From NCBI GenBank assembly GCA_021325295.1, contig JAJPHM010000023.1, positions 16,806 to 80,805 of the forward strand: 64,000 bases of DNA, written 5' to 3'. Every line of letters begins with the position of its first letter. Positions within the stretch are counted from its first letter, which is position 1. Of the stretch, positions 1 to 9,269 are shown one piece after another. A program made the position numbers and the translations under genes. A model generated the notes under the pieces. It made no database searches. It was not told where the DNA came from and saw nothing but the letters and a program-made list of their open reading frames with translations. The DNA is from Nitrososphaeraceae archaeon (GTDB lineage: Archaea; Thermoproteota; Nitrososphaeria; Nitrososphaerales; Nitrososphaeraceae).

Positions 1-2
1 CA

Positions 3-347
3 CAACCACAGGCGGGCTCTTCGACCAGATATCCAACCCAGGAAGATGAACTGAGGGCAAAAGAAGCCCAAGCAGAGGGCCTGAAAAGTGAAGCAGAGGC
101 AAGTTTTTTGTCAACCTTCCAGACTGTCCCCAAGCAGAATGGTGAAAAGCTATCCCGGATCTCGAGGAATATCGTTGAGAGCTTTAACAATATCATGATA
201 CAATCACGAACAGAACCCTACGAAAAGCAGGAAAATCTGATGGCGGGTCTAAAAAGGCTCATCAGGGAGGAGATTAACGTCATTGAGGCAAGGCGTTTAT
301 ACACCCTGAAAATCAACCACGAGACTGCCAGTAGCAGAAACATGTAA
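3..347 (+). CDS. Hypothetical protein, 5' end outside the window
   Basis: The reading frame is open from the first bases of the window to a stop at 345-347, so the gene starts upstream and only its last ~114 residues are seen. The visible part is charged and helical: a Glu/Lys/Ala-rich stretch (EDELRAKEAQAEGLKSEAEA) is followed by a segment with IVESFNNIM and LIREEINVIEARRLYTL. A TTG at 108 could be an internal start, but the upstream codons look equally protein-like, so I treat the frame as continuous. There is no recognisable domain, membrane segment or metal motif. It is convergent with the small membrane protein that ends at 390. Function unknown. Confidence 0.5.
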   Translation, partial: QPQAGSSTRYPTQEDELRAKEAQAEGLKSEAEASFLSTFQTVPKQNGEKLSRISRNIVESFNNIMIQSRTEPYEKQENLMAGLKRLIREEINVIEARRLYTLKINHETASSRNM

Positions 348-389
348 GAAAAAGACCGCAGTAACAAACAGCCAGGGGCAGAAAGAAGG

Positions 390-647
390 CTATCTTAGCT
401 TTCTTCCGATGTATACCTCTTTCATGATACTCAGTGCCAGAATTAAAAGCACTACAGTTGTTATTGCAATTGCAGCCTGAGCTGCAGATATGACTGTTCT
501 GTCTAAGTGGCTGCGTCCCAGCAGGGTGTCTATCTCTGGAACCACAGTGGCAAGAAATGCTGCAACTGCCAGAACCATGAGCCAGACAATAACAATAAAG
601 CTTCCAAGCGCAGAGACCTTGGGCTTGGTTGAAGATGGCGATGGCAT
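390..647 (-). CDS. Small two-helix membrane protein, hypothetical
   Basis: An 85-residue protein with two clear hydrophobic segments (about residues 14-38 and 55-76) joined by a short polar loop (PEIDTLLGRSHLDR), ending in a positive tail (GRKLR). The N-terminus is Ser/Pro-rich and probably faces the cytoplasm. It lies 59 bases downstream of the phospho-sugar transferase gene on the same strand and is probably its last operon partner. That arrangement suggests a membrane role but does not define one. No family recognised. Confidence 0.55.
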   Translation of the reverse strand: MPSPSSTKPKVSALGSFIVIVWLMVLAVAAFLATVVPEIDTLLGRSHLDRTVISAAQAAIAITTVVLLILALSIMKEVYIGRKLR

Positions 648-706
648 CTATTTTTTTATTCCCTTTCCACTTCCAGTTCTCTTTCTTTCCATGTTCTTTC
701 TCTACT

Positions 707-1720
707 CTATCTTATAACATCCTTGAGGAAATAATATTGGATGCCGATAGAAGCAAGCGCCATAATGGCTGCAAAAACTGCCAGCTTGAATATCTGTATG
801 CCAATCTCCCGCTCGCCAAGCGGTCCGTCTGCCAGAATGAGCCTCACCAGGGTTATCGGCGCACTCTTGTCCTTTGATGCTGCAAGCCTGAAGTCACCAA
901 GGAGCGTCACAGGCCGGGCTTTTACCTGCCTGTGCTCTATTATCTTCTTGACACTTGCCAGAAACAAAAATGAATTCATTACAGCAGGAAGCAGGACAAT
1001 TACTCCTATTATTTCAGAGCTGCCTGCAACGGCCAGTGCACCAAACAATGCTCCAAGAAGAACTGTGCCAGAATCACCCGGAAATATTCTGCTTGGAAAC
1101 TTGTGATATTTGTAGAATGCAAGAGTTGTGAATAGCAGAGGAAGCGCAGCAAGAAAGGTATCCTGATTTCCAAATATCGCTATGCTGACCAAAAGAGGTA
1201 TGGTCGCTATTATGAGAAATCCGCTGGCAACGCCGTTCAGAACATCAATTGAATTGATGGTGTTGCCTGCGATGGGGATGACAATAAAGACAAGCGGTAT
1301 GTACAGAAGCGGTATAAAGACTCGACCAAATATCAGGTTAAGGTGGTCAGGGTGTGCGCCCAAGACGATGATGGGAATAGCGGCCAAGAGCAGAGCGCCG
1401 GGCTTGAACCAGCCGGGCATGACCTTCCTGTCGTCAACAAGACCAACTACAAACGCAATTGCTGTTGTAAACAGAATCGCCAGCACTGAACTATCAAGAG
1501 TCAAAATGTAGAGGATGATCTCTGATGCCGCAATTCCTGCCATCAGGGCAGGCCCGGCGGGCCGCGGTACCTTGGGTTTGTCAGGTTTATGGTAATCTTG
1601 TACCACATGGCCTGAAGCAACAAGGCGCTTTATCATGACCGGCACAAGAAAGTAGACTGCAAAAAAAGAAACTGCCGAAACGATAGCTCCGTACAGTACA
1701 ACTGTGATGGCTTGAAGCAA
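707..1720 (-). CDS. MraY/WecA/AglH-family polyprenyl-phosphate sugar-1-phosphate transferase
   Basis: A 337-residue polytopic membrane protein of the phospho-N-acetylhexosamine transferase family (glycosyltransferase family 4 in Pfam naming). It shows the family's Asp pair in FVVGLVDDRKVMPGW (around residue 90), the conserved Asn/Asp loop NTINSIDVLNG (around 155) and FPGDSGTVLLG (around 215). About ten hydrophobic helices are visible. In archaea such enzymes move a UDP-activated amino sugar phosphate onto dolichyl phosphate, the first step of N-glycan assembly (AglH-type); the exact substrate cannot be read here. It starts 7 bases after the hel308 stop, so it is probably co-transcribed with it, although no functional link is obvious. 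Confidence 0.85.
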   Translation of the reverse strand: MLQAITVVLYGAIVSAVSFFAVYFLVPVMIKRLVASGHVVQDYHKPDKPKVPRPAGPALMAGIAASEIILYILTLDSSVLAILFTTAIAFVVGLVDDRKVMPGWFKPGALLLAAIPIIVLGAHPDHLNLIFGRVFIPLLYIPLVFIVIPIAGNTINSIDVLNGVASGFLIIATIPLLVSIAIFGNQDTFLAALPLLFTTLAFYKYHKFPSRIFPGDSGTVLLGALFGALAVAGSSEIIGVIVLLPAVMNSFLFLASVKKIIEHRQVKARPVTLLGDFRLAASKDKSAPITLVRLILADGPLGEREIGIQIFKLAVFAAIMALASIGIQYYFLKDVIR

Positions 1721-1727
1721 TATGATG

Positions 1728-3920
1728 CTACCGACCCCTTTTCTTCATATCAAGCTGCTCCTTTAACTTAGCTGCCACCGCCGGGCCTATCTTTGGCACA
1801 GAGGCCAGCTTTGACTGCGGAGCGTCGGCCAACTTGGCAACATCAGTAAGGCCTGCATCGTAAAGCGCTCTTGCCCTTGCTCTGCCTATTCCCTCAAGCG
1901 AAACTAGCGGCACAAGCTCTTCTGATATGCCGTACTTTACTCTTGTGCGCAAGGTGTAAAGCTCAGACAGCAGGCCGGTTCTTTTCAAAAGCCTTGCTAC
2001 CTCGTACAGGCAAAAAGTCAGCCACTCGCCTACCTCTACCATCCTGTGCATGTCGCCCGGTTCTACTCCGAGTTTTTCATAGAGGTGCCTCTCGCTTTTT
2101 TCTTCAACCCAATCATAGAGAGCCAAGAGGCTTCTTGAGAAATCGTATTCAGAAACTTCGGCAAAGAGCTCATTATGGTGGCTCTGGTAAAGCGCGCTAG
2201 CCAGTTCCATGTCTTTTTTCCTAAGCGACATCTTGGGATAAAAGTCCTGACTATCAGTTATTAGGTGAAGGAATCCCAGAGTATGCATGGTTTTTTTCAG
2301 CCGTCCTCCTGTCCTTTCGCTATTCTCGGCCGCGCTCCAATTCTGCTTTTCAATTTCAATTTCAATTGATTCTATTGCTTTCCTGAATCCTACAGCAGTC
2401 AGCGGGTCAAGATAGAGCTGCGATGCCTTTCTGCCAAATTCTGTAGCGACATACCTTTCATTTCTTGACCTTACCAGGTCCTCGCGCTCTAGAAATACAA
2501 GTGCAGTATTGATCTTTGACGTTACGGCTTGAATGCCCTGCTGCATTGCAAGCAGGGTTCTTCCAAACAGGTCGTCAATTTCCTTCCTTTTTATCCCCGG
2601 AACTGTGGCGATGACGCTCAGCAGGTGAAACCTTGTGGCCCTGTCGCTTGCAAGCTGCGACTCTAAAGGCTCGGGGCTGCCCAATATATAATGGTCATAA
2701 ATTTCGCCGGCACCAGCACTTCCATATTCTCCTGCTACGATTATCGCCTCTCCTTCAGTATCGTACTTGGGCCTGCCGGCTCTGCCGCATAGCTGCTTGT
2801 ACTCAAGTACAGTAATGGGGACGCTTGATCCATAATCAAAATCATATCGCAGAATGCTGGCCACGACAACCCTTCTTGCTGGAAGGTTAACACCGGCAGC
2901 AAGGGTAGGCGTTGCTACAAGGAGCCGAATCAAGCCGTCCCTGAAGGCCTTTTCGACTGCTTCCCTGCAGGCTGCATCAAGGCCTGCATGGTGGAAGGCC
3001 ACGCCCTTTGATACCATCTGCGCAAGTGTTTTGGTAAGCTCTGTGTCACTTCCCTTGCTTGAAATGGCTGCAGCGGCAGCTCTGGCTGCCTCTCTTGATT
3101 TTCTATCAAGCAGCGTATAGGCGCTGGGGGTTGCCTTTGCTGCAAGCGAAGACGCTCTTTTGCGTGTCTCTGCAAATATCAGCGCCTGCCCACCTGTACG
3201 CACAGAGTCAAGTGCGACATCGATTGCCGGCGTCCCCGACTGCTGTATCTCAAAAATTCTGCCATCATTTAGCCGAACCTGCCCACCTGCATATACTCCC
3301 TCCACAAGCCTAGTCGGCCTCCAGTTGCTCTCGATGACATCACATCCAAGCCATTGTGCAACTTCGTGCGCATTGGCTACAGTCGCGCTCAGGGCAAGAA
3401 TCTGCGAGTCAGGGTAAAGTGTCATGATGCGCGTTAATATCATCTCAAGCGTGGGACCCCTTTCCCTTTCACCTATTATGTGAACTTCGTCGGCGACAAA
3501 CAGGCCTACTTCTGCAAGCCAGGATGCATCATGTCTTATCAGGGCATCCATTTTTTCATTGGTCAGTACTATGATATCAGCTGCCGCCAGACCTTGACCT
3601 GAAGAATCATAGTCGCCGGTTGCAACCATGATCTGCAATTTCCTGCCATCAAGTTTTCTGATAACCTGCAAGTCGTTGTACCTTTCAGCTGCAAGTGCTC
3701 TCAGCGGAGTGAGGTAGACGGCCTTCTGACCGCGCTCTATTGTTTTTGCCATCGCCATCATTGCGATCAGTGTCTTGCCACTGGCCGTAGGTGTAGTAAC
3801 AAGCAGGTTCTTGCCTTCAAGGACACCTCTGGAAATGGCAAGCTCCTGAGGAGGGTAAAGGGTAGAATATCCGAGTGAAGAAAGCAACAAGTTTATTGTA
3901 TCATCTTGTAACAATGTCAT
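1728..3920 (-). CDS. hel308: Hel308-type Ski2-like DNA helicase
   Basis: A 730-residue superfamily 2 helicase. Walker A TTPTASGKT is at residues 42-50, the DEVH Walker B box at 144-147, LSATVANAHEVAQWLG (motif III) near 177, FHHAGL (motif V region) and QLCGRAGRP (motif VI). A winged-helix and ratchet region follows, and the C-terminus carries helix-hairpin-helix sequence (VSLEGIGRARARALYDAG, then VPKIGPAVAAKL), as in archaeal Hel308 and eukaryotic HELQ. These enzymes unwind forked DNA 3'-5' and act at stalled replication forks; the length is normal. The ATG at 3920 puts the Q-motif-like YPPQELAI in place. A promoter-like TATTAAAT lies about 40-50 bases upstream. It belongs to the replication-rich cluster with MCM and GINS. 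Confidence 0.92.
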   Translation of the reverse strand: MTLLQDDTINLLLSSLGYSTLYPPQELAISRGVLEGKNLLVTTPTASGKTLIAMMAMAKTIERGQKAVYLTPLRALAAERYNDLQVIRKLDGRKLQIMVATGDYDSSGQGLAAADIIVLTNEKMDALIRHDASWLAEVGLFVADEVHIIGERERGPTLEMILTRIMTLYPDSQILALSATVANAHEVAQWLGCDVIESNWRPTRLVEGVYAGGQVRLNDGRIFEIQQSGTPAIDVALDSVRTGGQALIFAETRKRASSLAAKATPSAYTLLDRKSREAARAAAAAISSKGSDTELTKTLAQMVSKGVAFHHAGLDAACREAVEKAFRDGLIRLLVATPTLAAGVNLPARRVVVASILRYDFDYGSSVPITVLEYKQLCGRAGRPKYDTEGEAIIVAGEYGSAGAGEIYDHYILGSPEPLESQLASDRATRFHLLSVIATVPGIKRKEIDDLFGRTLLAMQQGIQAVTSKINTALVFLEREDLVRSRNERYVATEFGRKASQLYLDPLTAVGFRKAIESIEIEIEKQNWSAAENSERTGGRLKKTMHTLGFLHLITDSQDFYPKMSLRKKDMELASALYQSHHNELFAEVSEYDFSRSLLALYDWVEEKSERHLYEKLGVEPGDMHRMVEVGEWLTFCLYEVARLLKRTGLLSELYTLRTRVKYGISEELVPLVSLEGIGRARARALYDAGLTDVAKLADAPQSKLASVPKIGPAVAAKLKEQLDMKKRGR

Positions 3921-4297
3921 CCCGCGATGCTTTGTCTGTTATGTGGGAGATGCTGGCTCTATTAAATCTGTGCCTTGAGGATATTGTTGACACTGGACTG
4001 ATGCAAATTTGAGATGCGGCCGGGTGGACGTGCAGCCGAGTCCGCTGCTGTCATATCTTGCTCATCTACCGTTCAAGAGCACAGCGCAGCAACTGCCATA
4101 AATCGAGAAAACCTACCTATGCCTGTCCTTCCTCACTTTCATTTGCAGCAAGTCCGGAGAAGGAAGTAGCTGCAATACAATACAATAATATAATAATAAG
4201 ATACAATACAAGCAGCACAAGAGATTTCTTTTTTTATTTTATTATATTCTGTGATTTACTGCAAAATAAAAAACAAGTGCAAGAAATATAACATATG
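3921..4297. other. Intergenic region between hel308 and mcm, AT-rich repeat tract
   Basis: No convincing gene is seen in these 377 bases. The left end should hold the hel308 promoter: on the minus strand a TTTAATA box sits near 3960-3966, about 40-50 bases before the start codon. At 4170-4220 there is a short-period AT-rich tract built from AATACAATA and AATAATA units. The right end is T-rich just past the mcm stop and could end mcm transcription. Confidence 0.5.
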
Positions 4298-7200
4298 TCA
4301 AGCCTTTGCCCAGAAGCCGGGCCTTCTTTCGTAGATCTGGCCTTCGCGCTTGGCCTTGTTAAAATAGTTCTTTGCTTCTTCTTCGGTGAACTTGCCTGTC
4401 TTCAAGAGCTCGCCAATAAAGAGCCTTTCCTCGACATCATTATTTTCATTTCCAGAAAGCGCCTTGAATACATCCATGAACTGCTTTAGCTTTGCTACTT
4501 CGCTATGGGGTTTTCCGTGAAGGACACCAAGGTCCACCTTGCCGGTATTGACGTCTATTCCGGCAGTCTCGAGCATGGTCTGGACAAGGTGGATTGCTCG
4601 CTCGGCGTCGCTTTTGTCGACTCTGTCTTTTAGCAAAAGCCTTGCGCGGGCCGTTGCAAGCCTTACAAGACCTTCAAGCTGTCTTGGAGTGACTGTGATC
4701 ATGCCCTCAGACTCGACATTTCTCATTTTCATGTAATAGTTCCTGATTATGTCAATTGCCTCGGGTGTCAGCACCGGGTCTAGCCGCTTTGCATACGAAA
4801 GGTACTTGCTAAAAATGCCTGTATCGATTGCAGGTTTTGCAGCGTGTTCGGCATCTCTGTGGATTTCTAGAATGTGGCTTGCAATGAGGCTATCTTTTTC
4901 CTTCTCAGGGGTATCGCGAACGACATATATCAAATCAAACCTGGTAAGAAGCGGGATAGGAAGGTTTACGTTCTCTGTGATATTTTTGAAAGGGTCATAC
5001 TTGCCGTACATTGGGTTTGCGGCAGAGAGTATCGATGTTCTTGCGTTTAGCGTAGCCACAATCCCGCCCTTTGCTACAGAGCAGGTCTGCTGCTCCATTA
5101 CTTCATGCAACGCAGACCTGTCCTCGGGCCTTATCTTGTCAAACTCGTCTATGCACACAAGCCCTTGGTCTCCCAGTACCACCGCACCAGCTTCAAGCAT
5201 GTATATTCCTGACTTGTCCTTGACTACAGCGGCAGTCAGGCCTGCTGCAGTTGAGCCCCTGCCAGAAGTGTACAACCCCCTGGGGGCTATCTTGGCTGCA
5301 AACTTGAGCATCTCAGACTTGGCTGTATTGTGAGACACAATTCCATTGGCTATGAATTTGTGAGAGATAGGGATCTCTACATCATACACGTCTTCCAGCT
5401 CATCACGGAATATGATTTTTACAATCTTTTCATGTTCCTCGTCATGGCTTTGATTGCGCCTGATTTCAAGTGCCCACTTGACCAAATCATTCAGTCTTTG
5501 AACTTTCGACTTGGATACAAACCCAATGTGCCTTGCATATCCTGCGATGGCCGGTCCACGTCGTATGACCAAGTTATTGCCTGTCCTGTGTTCTATTATT
5601 CTAGAGTGTATTCCAAACCTTAGAAGCAACAGCTGAACATCCCTCAACAATTCTATACTGATCGATTTCAGCTGTACTGCTCGTCTGGATCTACCCTTAC
5701 AAAATACAGTACCGTCGGCCTCGAATAACCATTTGAGGTAAGCAGCAACTACGCTGTTTGGTGACCGGAATATTTGTGACGGCACTCTTCGCTTGGGCCG
5801 CGCTAGAAATTCAAGCATTGCTGCCATGTTTCTGGAATCATATTCAACATTTGTTACATACATTGTCCTGCATATTTGTCTGCCATCATTCATCAGCACA
5901 ACTTGCCCTGCATAACCTTTTTGAGTTAGCCTATGTTTTACGCCAAAAAGTTGATCGCCCATCTGTAACAGCGGTTCTAGCAGCTCTTCTTCTCTTTGAG
6001 AAACGATGAACCCGACCCGATACCCATTTGTCCTGCACCAACCATCACCAGTAAGGAAGCCCATAAATGCTGCCAGTTTCTCGTCTACAAATTCAGGTAT
6101 TTTTCCATGGTATGTGGTCAGCGTTACTTTCCTAAAGTCAGTTGGAACATAATTGACGAGTGTGCATGGTATTCTGGAAATAACCTTCAGCTCATCACCT
6201 ATTTGCATTTCATCAAGTCTTTTCCATCCCTTTCTAGTCAGCAGGGGATGATTGTATGTGCCTACGATGCTCTTGCCTGTTTCAGTTATAATCTCGATAA
6301 CCTTCTGTTTTTCATATTTGTGAAATGCAGTGGCTACATCATCACCCTCATCATTTTGCATCTTGATTTGTATTTCCTCAAGATGATTCTTACCAAGAGA
6401 TCCGAGTTCGACTATTCCTCCATCTTCCAGAATCACTTTTGACGATCCCCTCAGACACCCCGGGTCGCCTACTAAAAGGACATTGATATCGCCTCTTCTG
6501 GTTGAGCCATCTTGGAGCTTCTTTGTTACGGACCCTACTATCAAAAGAAGCGCAGCTTCTTTTATGACTTCGTGGCCGTAGATATGAGGAGCAAAGGAAG
6601 CTACCAGCTTTTCGTATGCATCGGGCCTGCTTGCAATAGACCTGATCTGCTTTTCGTCTTCTGCACTTATTGCAATTCTTTCTGCTGTTCTTTCGTCCTT
6701 GTCGCCTCTGTACCCTCCCAGATACTCGATGTTGTTTCCTTCCATTCTCAGCCTAAACAGGCTTGTCTTTTGCGCCAAGATCTGCTCCTGCTCTATTCTG
6801 ACAATGCCAGTCAAGATTATCCTGTCTCCGGGCCGGCACCTGTCTACAAGGTCGCCCATGACTGTCACTTCAACATAATGCGGCAGCTGCCCAGCCGGCA
6901 GGTCTTCGGGAAGCTCTTGTAGTCTCACCATCTGAAAGTCAGTAAAGACACTGTTCTCGGGATCCATTTCCAATTCTCTGCTTGAGCATGTCCTGCAGAG
7001 CAGGGGCTTTCGCAGGGCAAGGCCTTCCAGTTTGACTTCGTTGTCATGCCCCTGATCGCAGCGGTAGATAACCTTCTTTGCAAGCGGCTTTACTTCCGAG
7101 GTCCTCACAACCATTCCTGAAACGCTTACAAGTTTGTTTATCAGTTCAGCATTGATCTCCCTGAGGCCCTTTGGGACAGTATAGTTGCCTATCCTGACCT

Positions 7201-7489
7201 TGATGCTGTCGCTGATTTCTTTTGCATAGTCTGGCTGCGTCTGCTCCAGCTTTTCAAGCACGGCCCTGCGAAATGCAGCAAGAACTTCGTCTGGATTGGT
7301 AGTAAGCTCCTTGGCCAGAACGGGATTGAATGTACTAAAATCGATATAATCCACAAGGAGGGAATTTTTGCCCTTGACCATTTCTTTGATCCGTTCGGAA
7401 TACTTCAGGTTGCCATCTTTATCCCTGAATGCCCTGAGAAATTCTTTTAGCTCGTCAGCATATGCAGACTCTGTCTTTTGCTCAGCCAA
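4298..7489 (-). CDS. mcm: Replicative helicase MCM, precursor with an intein
   Basis: A 1063-residue precursor of the hexameric MCM replicative helicase. The N-terminal domain has the OB fold with a zinc site (C144, then C165 and C168). The AAA+ core holds Walker A GDPG/TAKS split by an intein (residues 345-721), Walker B LVCIDEFDK, the arginine-finger region LLTRFDLIYVV and a C-terminal winged helix. Removing the intein leaves 686 residues, normal for archaeal MCM. The start ATG at 7489 overlaps the end of the GINS gene by 8 bases, so the two are probably translationally coupled. MCM unwinds DNA with GINS and Cdc45/GAN in the CMG complex. Confidence 0.95.
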   Translation of the reverse strand: MAEQKTESAYADELKEFLRAFRDKDGNLKYSERIKEMVKGKNSLLVDYIDFSTFNPVLAKELTTNPDEVLAAFRRAVLEKLEQTQPDYAKEISDSIKVRIGNYTVPKGLREINAELINKLVSVSGMVVRTSEVKPLAKKVIYRCDQGHDNEVKLEGLALRKPLLCRTCSSRELEMDPENSVFTDFQMVRLQELPEDLPAGQLPHYVEVTVMGDLVDRCRPGDRIILTGIVRIEQEQILAQKTSLFRLRMEGNNIEYLGGYRGDKDERTAERIAISAEDEKQIRSIASRPDAYEKLVASFAPHIYGHEVIKEAALLLIVGSVTKKLQDGSTRRGDINVLLVGDPGCLRGSSKVILEDGGIVELGSLGKNHLEEIQIKMQNDEGDDVATAFHKYEKQKVIEIITETGKSIVGTYNHPLLTRKGWKRLDEMQIGDELKVISRIPCTLVNYVPTDFRKVTLTTYHGKIPEFVDEKLAAFMGFLTGDGWCRTNGYRVGFIVSQREEELLEPLLQMGDQLFGVKHRLTQKGYAGQVVLMNDGRQICRTMYVTNVEYDSRNMAAMLEFLARPKRRVPSQIFRSPNSVVAAYLKWLFEADGTVFCKGRSRRAVQLKSISIELLRDVQLLLLRFGIHSRIIEHRTGNNLVIRRGPAIAGYARHIGFVSKSKVQRLNDLVKWALEIRRNQSHDEEHEKIVKIIFRDELEDVYDVEIPISHKFIANGIVSHNTAKSEMLKFAAKIAPRGLYTSGRGSTAAGLTAAVVKDKSGIYMLEAGAVVLGDQGLVCIDEFDKIRPEDRSALHEVMEQQTCSVAKGGIVATLNARTSILSAANPMYGKYDPFKNITENVNLPIPLLTRFDLIYVVRDTPEKEKDSLIASHILEIHRDAEHAAKPAIDTGIFSKYLSYAKRLDPVLTPEAIDIIRNYYMKMRNVESEGMITVTPRQLEGLVRLATARARLLLKDRVDKSDAERAIHLVQTMLETAGIDVNTGKVDLGVLHGKPHSEVAKLKQFMDVFKALSGNENNDVEERLFIGELLKTGKFTEEEAKNYFNKAKREGQIYERRPGFWAKA
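5327..6457 (-). mobile_element. Intein with LAGLIDADG homing endonuclease inside MCM Walker A
   Basis: MCM residues 345-721 (377 aa) form an in-frame insertion exactly between GDPG and TAKS. It begins with Cys (CLRGSSKV), has the block B motif GTYNHPLLT near 410, and ends with the block F/G pattern VYDVEIPISHKFIANG then VSHN. The next extein residue is Thr, a valid nucleophile. Between the splicing blocks lie two LAGLIDADG-type helices, LAAFMGFLTGDG (472-483) and VVAAYLKWLFEADG (579-592), each with its acidic residue, so the endonuclease appears intact. Splicing should be canonical: Cys at +1, His-Asn at the end, Thr in the C-extein. Not shown here: activity of the endonuclease. Confidence 0.95.
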
Positions 7490-8078
7490 TCTTTTTCAAT
7501 ACCACCTTGCGAAAATCCGCTACTGCCCTGTTTATCGACATGTACATCTCACGCTCTTCAATAGATAGCCTGCTTTCAAGCTCTGCAGTGAGCGGCGAAA
7601 CTGCTGCAAGCTTGGCGATCTTTGAGACCCTGTAATCTACAAATTCATTCAAAGAATTCACAAGGCTCTCCCTCTCTCTCTCCCTCTCTCTCTCCCTCTC
7701 TTTCACTCGCTCCTTGAGGCTTTCGAGGTAGTCGCTGGCCCTTGTGTAAAAGTCTGCATCTACTCCAGACAACTCGTGGGCCTTGGCAATCCTTTCCCTG
7801 CTGATGGCCCGCAAAAGATATGCTGCAAGGTCTTCACTTTGGACCTCGACAGCATCCTGGCCTGCCAGAATCTTTGCGACCCACCTTGGGATCGAGGACA
7901 TGTCGCCGGCCTTGGCATCTATAGAGATATTGCCTACAGATATCTTTACGTCACGCCTGAACGCAACCCTAACATCTTCGAGAGCATAGCCCACTCTGTA
8001 CGAGTCGTTCAGAACCTCAATTCTGGGCTGTGCGGGTGCGCCATTTGCCATTGTAGGTAGATCGTTTAGCGGCGACAT
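7482..8078 (-). CDS. gins23: GINS complex subunit, Gins23-like (B domain then A domain)
   Basis: A 198-residue protein. A small beta-rich B domain comes first (about residues 15-75, with IDAKAGDMSSIPRWVAKIL), followed by the helical A domain (FYTRASDYLESLKERV and NEFVDYRVSKIAKLA, the most conserved GINS segment). This B-A order is the Psf2/Psf3 (Gins23) type rather than Gins51. GINS bridges MCM and Cdc45/RecJ in the archaeal CMG helicase, and the 8-base overlap with mcm fits. Odd feature: residues near 129-138 are an Arg-Glu repeat encoded by a pure GA/CT microsatellite, inside the A-domain helix. Confidence 0.82.
   Translation of the reverse strand: MSPLNDLPTMANGAPAQPRIEVLNDSYRVGYALEDVRVAFRRDVKISVGNISIDAKAGDMSSIPRWVAKILAGQDAVEVQSEDLAAYLLRAISRERIAKAHELSGVDADFYTRASDYLESLKERVKERERERERERESLVNSLNEFVDYRVSKIAKLAAVSPLTAELESRLSIEEREMYMSINRAVADFRKVVLKKIG
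7676..7701. repeat. CT/GA microsatellite inside the GINS coding region
   Basis: Tandem CTCTCTCTCC-like units on the plus strand (GA-rich on the coding strand) encode a run of Arg-Glu repeats in the GINS A domain. The unit is effectively 6 bases, so changes of whole units keep frame, but slippage of 2 or 4 bases would not. Confidence 0.8.
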
Positions 8079-8243
8079 CTGTTATATCTTTTATCAGGAC
8101 AGCTTTTGTTAAGCTAAAAGCTAGCTTGAGTAGCAGTTCCGATGATTTATCTGACTGTCGAGAGGAAAGGAGAAGCAAGAAATCTATTGATTAATAATGC
8201 CGACAGGTTACAACCAATCAGATAGAAAAAAAGCAGGTGTTGT

Positions 8244-9269
8244 GTGAGAAAAATGTCATCTCTAAAAGGCGACCTTGGGGGGCTCATGTGGTCAGAAAAA
8301 TACCGGCCGTCAAGGCTTCAGGATGTCGTTGACCAGAAGGAGATAATTACTGCACTGACAAGCCTGATCAGGGGCTCTGACGTACCTCATATGCTCTTTG
8401 CAGGTCCTGCAGGGACCGGCAAGACCACCACTGCTCTTTGCGTCGCCAGGGAACTTTTGGGCGACGATTGGCGCAGAGATACCCTTGACCTCAACGCCTC
8501 AGACGAAAGGGGAATCAAGATGGTCAGAGAGCGGGTAAAAGAATTTGCATCAGTTATGAAGCTGACGACAGATTCAAGCAAACAACATGACCGTCCATTT
8601 CGAATCATAATTCTCGATGAAGCTGACGAGATGACCCCTGATGCCCAGACAGCCCTGAGGAGGATAATAGAAGATAGCTCAAAGACTACGCGTTTTATAT
8701 TCATCTGCAACTACCTGTCGCAGATTATAGAGCCAATACAGAGCAGATGCGCCGTCTTTAGGTTCACTAGGCTTCCTGAGGAAGAGGTCGTCGATTACCT
8801 GAAGATGATATGTGAAAAAGAGAAGGTCAGGTACGAAGAGAGGGCTCTCTCTCAGATTTACAGCGCCACGATGGGCGACATGCGCCACTCAATTAACATA
8901 CTGCAGACTGCTGCAGGCATGGGCTCTGTCTCTGTTGCAACCGTGGCCTCATCTATCGGGCTATCAGGCAGAGCGCGAGTGGGAGAGGTTATCAGGATGG
9001 CTCTGGCCGGAAGATTCAATGAATCACGCGCCAAGCTGATGGAGCTTGTACAGGTGTACGGTATGTCAGAGACAGACTTTCTCAGATACGCCAACCAGGA
9101 GGCCTATGAAATGAAACTCGACAGGCCTGACGAATTTGCAGAACTGATGGCAGAATATGACTATAGGCTGGCTTCTGGCGCGCACCCGGAAATCCAGCTT
9201 GCTGCGCTCTTGGCACAGCTTGGAAGGATTGGATTAAAGAGCAGGGAAGCCAAAGCAGAAAAGGCCTGA
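8244..9269 (+). CDS. rfcS: Replication factor C small subunit
   Basis: A 341-residue clamp-loader ATPase. It starts with the RFC box WSEKYRPSRLQDVV, then Walker A FAGPAGTGKTTTA, the RFC motif LNASDERGIKMVRERV, Walker B IIILDEADEMT and the SRC motif (IQSRCAVFRF). The C-terminal collar domain follows. Length and motifs are those of archaeal RfcS, which with RfcL (at 52902 in this window) loads the PCNA clamp. A GTG at 8244 gives the longest form. The ATG at 8253 (MSSLKGDL) is as likely and fits the family start better. It is divergent from the gins23-mcm pair, across a 165-base shared promoter region. Confidence 0.95.
   Translation: MRKMSSLKGDLGGLMWSEKYRPSRLQDVVDQKEIITALTSLIRGSDVPHMLFAGPAGTGKTTTALCVARELLGDDWRRDTLDLNASDERGIKMVRERVKEFASVMKLTTDSSKQHDRPFRIIILDEADEMTPDAQTALRRIIEDSSKTTRFIFICNYLSQIIEPIQSRCAVFRFTRLPEEEVVDYLKMICEKEKVRYEERALSQIYSATMGDMRHSINILQTAAGMGSVSVATVASSIGLSGRARVGEVIRMALAGRFNESRAKLMELVQVYGMSETDFLRYANQEAYEMKLDRPDEFAELMAEYDYRLASGAHPEIQLAALLAQLGRIGLKSREAKAEKA

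Noticed and set aside
4170..4220. AT-rich repeats upstream of hel308 as a possible replication origin
   Set aside because: The nearby replication genes make it tempting, but there are no origin-recognition-box-like inverted repeats and no cdc6 gene in the window.
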